Source of the DNA: Asterias rubens
Lineage: Eukaryota > Echinodermata > Asteroidea > Forcipulatida > Asteriidae
Assembly (NCBI RefSeq): GCF_902459465.1
Contig: NC_047063.1
Coordinates: 3,348,001 to 3,412,000 of the forward strand
Direction of reading: 5' to 3'
Length of the DNA stretch: 64,000 nt
Shown: in pieces, positions 10,941-19,900 of the stretch
How the letters are laid out: every line of letters begins with the position of its first letter
Numbering within the stretch: the first letter of the stretch is position 1
The notes under the pieces: generated by a model
Seen by the model: only the letters and a program-made list of their open reading frames with translations
Told to the model about the DNA's origin: nothing
The model's database searches: none
Program-made: the position numbers and the translations under genes

Positions 10941-13900
10941 ACCAATCAATTCTAACTCCTTTACTTTTCGCACAGAGACCTCGATAAGGCCAAGCGAGTT
11001 TCTATATCCCGCTTAATGTACCTGTTTTTGGCTTGTTGGGTTTTCCACCTACCATGCTGCATGATTAACTCTTCCGATATACCCTTATTGGCCAAATGAG
11101 TAGCGCCTCCAGAACGCATGCTATGTAAACCAAAAGACTGCGGACGCTCTATGCCAATTTGTTTCATTGCATCTAAAAAGATTTCCCTGCATCTGGTATA
11201 ACTAAGAGGTTTGTGCTTTACCGGTTTGTAAGATTTTGTGCTCGAATGAAATGATAAGGCTGTAAATACATACACATCTTCGCCACATTGTATATCACAT
11301 TGATGCATATATCTACGTAACATTGTTACTGGACAGTAAGTATTCTGTGTGCACGACAAAAAAGTAGTGTTGCCATCTCTAAAAATGTCCGTTTTAGAAC
11401 GGGGAATAAAAATTCTCAACCCGGCTTGATTTTCTAATTCAGTGATGTGGCATGCTTTTAGTTGTGCCATCTCATCGTGTCTGAACAGAAGAGAAAACAT
11501 TAACGTCACATAACAAGCCGTCCTTAATTGTATGAGACTACTTTCTTGATTAGCGAATTTATCAGCTATAGATCTCACATGATCAATTGTTAAAGGTTCC
11601 TTCTGCTCTGGGGGTTTATGCAGTGATTTTCTTTGGCTGATTACAATCTGTTTCAGTAGTGGAGAGTCTACTGGGTTTGACTCGATATTCAGGAGAGAAT
11701 GAAGCCATTTAATTGCAGCGGAAATCGTAATTATTGAACTTTCAGATTGCGACAAATTACTCTTATCGATGATAAAAGCAGCAACAACAGTGTCTTGAAC
11801 TGGGAATCGGAGAGGAATTTTATGAGCAACCAACCAAGCGAAAAAATCTCTGCATTTATAAAGATAACTGTTTAGAGTACTCTCTGCTTTGGCTAACAAA
11901 ATATCCTGAAAAATTTGTTCCTTGAATGCGTCTATACTGTTGGGAAAGCTTGACCAAAAATCTTGACTGCGAATGACCTATACAGCAATTAAGAGAAAAT
12001 TAATTAAGAATAAATAATCAACTCATGTAACTTAATCAAATCTCAGTACAATCAATATATATGGCACATACTGGACTAGTAAACGTATCTGAGCCCAAAT
12101 AAGAATTCTTGTTATTCCCCAACTCTAAGATGTCTGAACCTTCAAGAGTTATCATTCCCGTAATCCATGTTCTGTAACAAGACCATAACAAAGGCCAAAA
12201 GGGGGAGGAGGGCCACCAGGGGAAAACAAGGGCTCCTCTGCCTTTACATAAGTACAAATGTCTTAGAACACTAGGGATCAAAAGTACAGGGGGCACTAAC
12301 AAACAATTCTCTTTTGACCAATCCTGTGCTAAGGCATCTACGCCGGCTGTATTTGGATTCCAAAATCTGGAAAAGAAGCGGGACACTTTAGCATTATAAT
12401 AACTTGCAAAACAGTCAACTGAGAAAGGACCCCATGTATCATTGATTATGCTGAAGAATTTGTCTGAAATCATCCAATCATCTAAATCGATCAATCTACT
12501 GACAAAGTCTGCTTTGTCATTCATGGTTCTTGGTATCCATTCTACTTCTAGACGCACATTGTTATTAATACAAATATTGAAAATATCAATTGCCAAACTA
12601 TGTAAATCCACCTTCATGCTTCCTACTTCCACTATACGAGCTGCTGACTGACTATCTGTGAAGATTTTGAGTTGTGAATTGGATACTATTGGCAGGAATG
12701 ATGAAATTGCAAATAGTATTGTATCCAATTCTCGCCAAGTGGAACTTCTTTTTGCCTCAACTTCAGTCCAATTTTTGTGAGCTGTATGGATATCATTACA
12801 TAATATAGCACCAGATCCCACTGCACTTGCATCCCCACATACTATCTTGTTCACTCTGGTGGAAACAAATAGATAACGCACATTTCTTTTTGAAGCATTA
12901 CTCTTCCAAAATTCAATTTCTGACAAGCACAAATTATCAAGTTTGATAATATCGTCTTCATGATGAGCCTGTGATATTTTCACTTGGCAGTTCCTAGTGG
13001 ATAGTCTAGTTAAAATACCAACAACAGGGCCCAGAGATATGATCTGGCCTACAAAAGAATGTAGCTTGCGAATTGTGACAACGTCTGCAGAAGTCAACTC
13101 ATTGATAGTGCGCAGAATTTTATCAACGCGCCTCTGGGAAACTCGCAAAGTGCCCTCTACGGAGTCCCAATGCATGCCAAGCCAAACAATTTGGTTAACA
13201 GGATTCCAGCAAGATTTGTCCATGTTATAAACTAAACCAGATCTTATCAAATCAACTTTTACATGTTGGGAGATTTTACTTGCAATGTGAAAATCATTTG
13301 TGTTATTATCACATGAAGCAGGTACCACCACAAAACCATCATCTAAGTACAGGGCAATGAGAATGCCACACGATCTCCAGTGGGTCACGAGTGGTTTCAT
13401 CATCTTGGTGAATAATAATGGTGCGGAAGACAACCCAAATGGAAGAACAGTAAACTCAAAATATCTGCGAACATTGTTTATGATCCAAGAAAAACCCAAG
13501 TATTTCTGATAGTCGGAAGAGATATCAATGTGGTGATACCCTGATTTCAAATCAAATGAAAACAAGTAAGCATTCTTTGAAAGAAATTGAAGACCTACTT
13601 TCCAGTCATCTAATTTGAAATGCATCTTTGGGACATACTCATTTACGTTAATCAAATCCAAAATCAACCTTCTTTTACCAGATGCCTGATATGCAACAGA
13701 AAGGGGATTGACAACAAATGAAGGGTTTAATTTTTCTTCTATTCTACCAGAGCTTAATAACTCTGAAATTGTCTCCGTCACAAAGGAATCTTCCTTAATT
13801 GCCGACTTGTTATTTTTGAAAAACATGGATGGTGGTGATGTAATGAAAGGAATGCGGTAACCCTCATTGATAACAGACAAAACCATGGATGATGCCCCTA

Positions 13901-16900
13901 TATGAAACCAAAATTGTGAGTGAGCTCGTAACCTGCCTTTCACATTGACTTTATCAGAAATTAAATTCTTAATACTGCTATCCTGATAATCACATCGTAC
14001 CTCCAACACGTCAGCAAACTTATGTGACAGGCTTGCCACCTTAAGAGACGCTTGAGCCTGACGTTGATGGCGCTGCAATTGACTCTGCGGGCTTGAATGA
14101 GCCTGTGGGCGTGGTTCCCGCAATTGCTGGTAGGAAGTTGTACCCTGTTCGATGAAAGGCGGGAGCTTGCCATGGAACCGACACACCTCTGGAGTGGAAA
14201 GTGTTGTATCCAAGGGGAAGAGCCGTCTGAGCTCGGGATCGGACTCGGTGTGACAGTGGGGGGCCTGTTGCGTAGGGACACTCCCGGGCCCAGTGGCCAG
14301 GCATTCTGCAGCTGAAACACACATCATTTGGCATGCCTAAAATGTATAATGAGAAAAAATACAAACAGCGAGAAAAACTGGAACTTCATATAAGGAAAAC
14401 ACGAACAATATGGGTAACCAGCAGTGAACGACCTGAAAGAACTCACTGGTCACTACCGTAGCTTTATATATCCGAATGCTTTAATGCTTCGGTGAGTTTA
14501 CATCAATTCTAGGCGTGGCTCCCTTGAACCATAACCAACACTTTGCATTGAACGGGGGGCACACTCCCATCATTGATGCTATCCCAACGAATGAAACTAA
14601 ATTTTCATGCTCCTTCGCTTCGCTCATCCGCATGAAAAACAGTTTCATTCTAAGAACAGCCTCAATGATTACACTATACGACAAAATGATTCAATTTCTG
14701 AATTATTTTAATGACAACTTTGGATAAGGGCCAGGATTCAGATGCCCTTTGAAACAACCAAAGACAAAAGGGGGAATTTAACGTTTTACCTCGAAAAAGA
14801 CTACGGTCACCAAAATTCTTGAAAACCACCCCATCTTGCTGTCGTCTATCCGAAGTCTTTTGTTTCTTTCTTCCTTCCAATTCTTTGAGAGCAGCGTCCT
14901 CAGCTATCTGCACCTTCTTCTGATCTTCGGAAGACTGGTCTCTCTTGCCGCCCTTCTCTAACTGTTGAATGGTGATCCAACCTGCTCTACTGCTATCAGC
15001 GATCTTGATCTTTTGCTTTCTATCCGCTAAAAGGTCCTCAGCCTCGTGAATAGCTTCGACGACCTTGTCTGTATCACCCTTCTGCAAAAAGGCGACTTTT
15101 ATTTTATCTAGAATAATCTCTAGCTGTCCACAAAACAGCAATTGGGCAGAATTACCGGGCTTGGTCAACTCCTTCGCTTCCAATTTTATTTTGAGTTCCT
15201 TCACCGCTGTTTCATCTGTGATAGTGGAGTTAGCCAACTTGTCGAATTTCTTGTCGAAATAACTCTGAAACTTTTCAAACAAAAGCTCAGTGCTTAAAGC
15301 AGAACCGTGCTCCTCTGCATTAGCCATAACACTATCAGAACTTCATATAAGGAAAACACGAACAATATGGGTAACCAGCAGTGAACGACCTGAAAGAACT
15401 CACTGGTCACTACCGTAGCTTTATATATCCGAATGCTTTAATGCTTCGGTGAGTTTACATCAATTCTAGGCGTGGCTCCCTTGAACCATAACCAACACTT
15501 TGCATTGAACGGGGGGCACACTCCCATCATTGATGCTATCCCAACGAATGAAACTAAATTTGCCTCTTGTCTCCATGCCCCTGGTCATTGCCTAATGCCT
15601 TGGTGCTCCGGTAGAAATTTACAAATTAAAAATTTCCTCATGAGTCATAGGGTGCGCTTCACCAAGGAGAAAATGCCTTGTTGCCCATGCCCTTTTAGGA
15701 GTGCTGATGTAATCTATGTATATTTGGTTTGCGGTAACACCATGTGTGTATCTACTTGCCAGGTAGAGTTTGTTCTTAGAGAATTGTCTTGCTTTATTCT
15801 ACTGCCGTGGAGTAGATAATTGGGGGTTCCAGAGACTTCTCAGTTCTGAAAAGAACCTCCTTTTAACTATTACCAGGGTGGATGGTATAGAAATTAGACT
15901 GGACTACTACTTTAGCTTATGGGATCGTAATTAACTGTACTGCCGCAGAGTCAGTTCTGAATTGGTCTCAACGTTTCGAATAGCTTGCTCTAGTCATCGT
16001 CAGGAGACTGATGTAATCAACTTTCTAACAGTATGGTTGATTTGGATTGTCTCTTCCCTTCAGTCTAGCAACTTATCAGAAGATGCAGTCAATCTTAGCC
16101 CAGGTGGAGTTCTCTATGGAGAAGACAAAGCTGATACATGACATGAACACCAAGGAGATAACCAACTATGAAGACCTCTACAGTGACATAGGTAAAGCCA
16201 AGATGCAACTACCAGGGCCCAATTTTAATGAGCTGTTTAGGGGAGGCCCTAATTCCTGGGGATGGGTGGTCGGGCTGAGCTGCTCTGTGGGTGAAGGGGA
16301 GGCTCTAATTCCTGGGGATGGGTGGTAGGGCTGAGCTGCTCTGTGGGTATTGGGGAGGCTCTAATTCCTGGGGATGGTTGGTAGGGCTGAGCTGCACTGT
16401 GGGTATAGGGGAGGCTCTTATTCCTGGGGATGGGTGGTAGGGCTGAGCTGCACTGTGGGTATAGGGGAGGCTCTAATTCCTAGGGATGGGTGGTAGGGCT
16501 GAGCTGCACTGTGGGTATAGGGGAGGCTCTTATTCCTGGGGATGGGTGGTAGGGCTGAGCTGCTCTGTGGGTATTGGGGAGGCTCTAATTCCTGGGGATG
16601 GGTGGTAGGGCTGAGGTGCACTGTGGGTATAGGGGAGGCTCTAATTCCTGGGGATGGGTGGTAGGGCTGAGCTGCACTGTGGGGTAAAGGGGAGGCTCTA
16701 ATTCCTGGGGATGGGTGGTAGGGCTGAGCTGCACTGTGGGTATAGGGGAGGCTCTAATTCCTGGGGATGGGTGGTAGGGCTGAGCTGCACTGTGGGTATA
16801 GGAGAGGCTTTAATTCCTGGGGATGGTTGGTATGGCCGAGCTGCTCTGTGGGTGTAGGGGAGGCTCTTATTCCTGGGGATGGGTGGTAGGGCCGAGTTGC

Positions 16901-19900
16901 ACTGTGGGTATAGGGGAGGCTTTAATTCCTGTAGATGGGTGGTATGGCTGAGCTGCACTGTGGGTATAGGGGAGGCTCTTTTTTTTTTTTTATTTTTTTT
17001 TTATAGATGAATGTTAAATGACTTAAGTTGAAATGAAATTATAAATTTCATTTAAGATTTTTTGTTTATGCCCGCAGAGTTGAGTATTCAAGAGGCACAT
17101 ACTAAGATAACAGCTTGCAAACAGAAAGTACAGGAGGCCAAGAGAGTCCGTAAGAACAGACAAGAGTACGACGCCCTAGCTAAAGTGATTAAGACCCAAC
17201 CGGACAGGCAAGAAACAATGAAGTAAGTAAAGTACAGACAAGAAAAGATTAACTCACATAGACATGCATGATATTCTTCCAACTTAAGGGCAGTGGACAC
17301 TATTGGTAATTGTCAAAGACTTGCCTTCACAGTTGGTATATTTCAACATATGCATAAAATAACTAACCTGTGTTAATTTTAGCTCAATCGGTCATTGAAG
17401 CTGGAGATAATAATGAAAGAAAAAAACGCCTTTGTCACACACGAAGTTGTGTGCGCTTAGATGGTTGATTTCGAGACCTCAAGTTCTAAATCTGAGGTCT
17501 CAAAATCAAATTCGTGGAAAATTACTTCTTTCTCGAAAACTATGGCACTCTAGAGGGAGCCGTTTCTCAGAATGTTTTATACTATCAACCGCTTCCCAAT
17601 ACTTGTCACCAAGAAAGGTTTTATGCCAATAATTATTTTGAGTTATTACCAATAGTGTCCACTGCCTTTAAAGCCATTGGACACTTTCGGTAATTAGTAT
17701 TGTCCAAGGCCCACACTTCGTGTATCACAACTTATATATAAAATAACAAACCTGTGAAAATTTAGGCTCAATCGGTCATCGGAGTCGGGAGAAAATAACG
17801 GGAAACCTACCCTTGTTTCCGCACGTTTCGCCATGCCATGACATGTGTTTAAAATAAATCCGTAGTTCTCGATATGGAGAATTGATATTGTTTTAATGTT
17901 TTCTCAAAAAGTAAAGCATTTCATGGAACAATATTTCAAGAGAAGTCTTTCACCATTACCTTCTGTTACTTTTCGGTTACTTTTTCAAAATGTCCACAGA
18001 TTTGTATTAAACTTACAGGGGTTGAAGATGATGATATGATATGATACCTAAACCATAGCATAGCGGGTTAATACCTTTTTACATGCTAAAACTGAGACGA
18101 AACTTATTTGTTTTACTCATTTCTCAAAAACTACAGCACCTCAGTAAGTAAAATTTCAAGGGAAGCTTTTTATAATCATAATCTTCAAACTGTGTAAATC
18201 TGTGCACATTGTGTTTTGTGTTCGGAAAAAGTACATAGACCCTTTAAAGAGAAGGTACACGTTTGATAATTACTCAAAACCAATATTAACTTTAAAACTG
18301 ACTTGGTAACAAGCATTGGAGAGCTGTTGATAGTATAAAACATTGTGGGAAACGACTCCCTCTGAAGTAACATAGTTTTTGAGAAAGAGGTAATTTCTCA
18401 CTAAAAATAATAAAAGACTTCTAGCTAGAAGTCTTTTATTCTTATCTGATTACAATTTCGTCCAACAAGGGTGTTTTTTTCTCATAATTTTCTTGCAACT
18501 TCGATGACCAATTGAGCCCAAATTTTCACAGGCTTGTTATTTTATGGTTATGATGGGATACACCAAGTGAGAAGACTGGTCTTTGACAATTACCAAACGT
18601 GTACCTTCCCTTTTAGTCTGACTGCAATTGTTGTTTTTTTGCCCTTAGACAAATCTGAAAATGTTTGATAAAATAGCCTGAAAAAAGGATATAAGTCAAC
18701 ACCATATGAACTTGTAGGTTAGCCCTTCAAACAATTGTAGCCATGACCAGGCGATGATGGTCACAGAAGCCATGACTGGAAACCAAGCCCACACTCTGAC
18801 AGTATCAGAGCATGACACTCAGAACTTTGACAACCCAATTAAAAGAAAAAAATTGTTCTTTAACAAAGTGTTTATACTTTTATCTGACTAATGCAGGAAA
18901 CTAGAAGATCTGGATAAAGAGCTTTCCACCCTGAAAAACAGTAAGCAGTCTCTGCAGCAGAAGGTAAGGAGTGTTATAAGATATGAAAAGGTTTGCGGTA
19001 ACACCATGTAATGGCTATCTCTAAATGAGTTGGGGTGGTTTTGAAAAGAACCGTTGGTTTCAACTCAACGATTCGATCAGTATGCTCTGATCGTCTTCTG
19101 GGGAAAGCTGGACTCTGCTGCATGTGTTATAAGGTTTTTCCCCTCTTTCTAAAACATTAATTTTTAGAAGAAAATTGTTGGTAAATTAAAAACGATGAAC
19201 GGGAGTCGTAGCTTAGAAGAAAAATTCAACAGATTCTCTGTATTTACCTCTTTCTAAAACATTCATTTTGAGGGGGGGGGGGGGAGGTGGATGGTAGCTG
19301 AGAAAAAGCCCCACAGATTATTGATAGTTTCAATTTGAAAGCTCATCAATTATATTATTTCTGTTTACCCAAACTGGTCAACGGCTTCTGACATTTTGAC
19401 CATGGCAGAATCTTTTCTTATATTCTTCTTCTTCTTTGAGTTGCCCACAGTTATATTGTGGTAACAAAAGCAATCAAGTGGAAACACATGAACTGAGAGA
19501 TGTTTAACTGTATTGCTATAAAAAGTCAAAACAGGACTATGACATTTTATATAACTTTCATGAGTTGTATGTATTATGTATGTGACAACACAGCATACAT
19601 AACAATTGTGGGAAAAAAGCAATCAAGTGTCCACTGAGTTTATTATGTGGTTGTTTTACTATACCTCTTAAAGGCAGTGGACACTATTGGTAATTACTCA
19701 AAATAATGATTAGCATAAAACTTCACTTGGTAACGAGTAACGGGGAGAGGTTGATAGTATAAAACATTGTGAGAAACGGCTCCCTCTGAAGTGACGTAGT
19801 TTTCACGAATTTGATTTCGAGACCTCAAGTTTAGAATTTGAGGTCTCGAAATCAACCATCTAAACGCACATAACTTCGTGTGACAAGGGTGTTTTTTCTT

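Larger units (their letters stand above)
14337..14789 (-). other. Predicted gag intron containing B1A2
   Basis: Minus-strand donor CGAG|GTAAAA and acceptor with tract 'tttttctcattatacatttt' then AG. The whole internal repeat pair (14381-14746) lies inside it. Splicing would remove B1A2 from the gag mRNA while keeping it in unspliced genomic RNA. Confidence 0.65.
10397..15561 (-). mobile_element. PAT-like DIRS (tyrosine recombinase) retrotransposon
   Basis: A 5.2-kb element reads on the minus strand as A1 (15561-15338), gag, B1 (14746-14603), A2 (14604-14381), pol with tyrosine recombinase, B2 (10540-10397). A1/A2 are 224 bp and B1/B2 144 bp; by eye they look near-identical, suggesting a young insertion. 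This split-direct-repeat layout, a tyrosine recombinase and no DDE integrase define PAT/Ngaro-type DIRS-order elements; the repeat in the middle and the methyltransferase-like domain favour PAT. The ends share a TTT core and there is no target-site duplication, as expected for circle integration. It sits antisense in THOC7 intron 2, inside an older repeat. Confidence 0.92.

Noticed and set aside
13961-14327. Extra frames overlapping the gag exon and the start of pol
   Set aside because: They are alternative frames of the zinc-knuckle exon and lack motifs of their own.
16418-16958. Proline-rich frames on the minus strand
   Set aside because: They are translations of the 56-bp minisatellite in THOC7 intron 3.
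16230-16979. CRISPR-like regular repeats
   Set aside because: There are no unique spacers; the repeats are contiguous in an animal intron.
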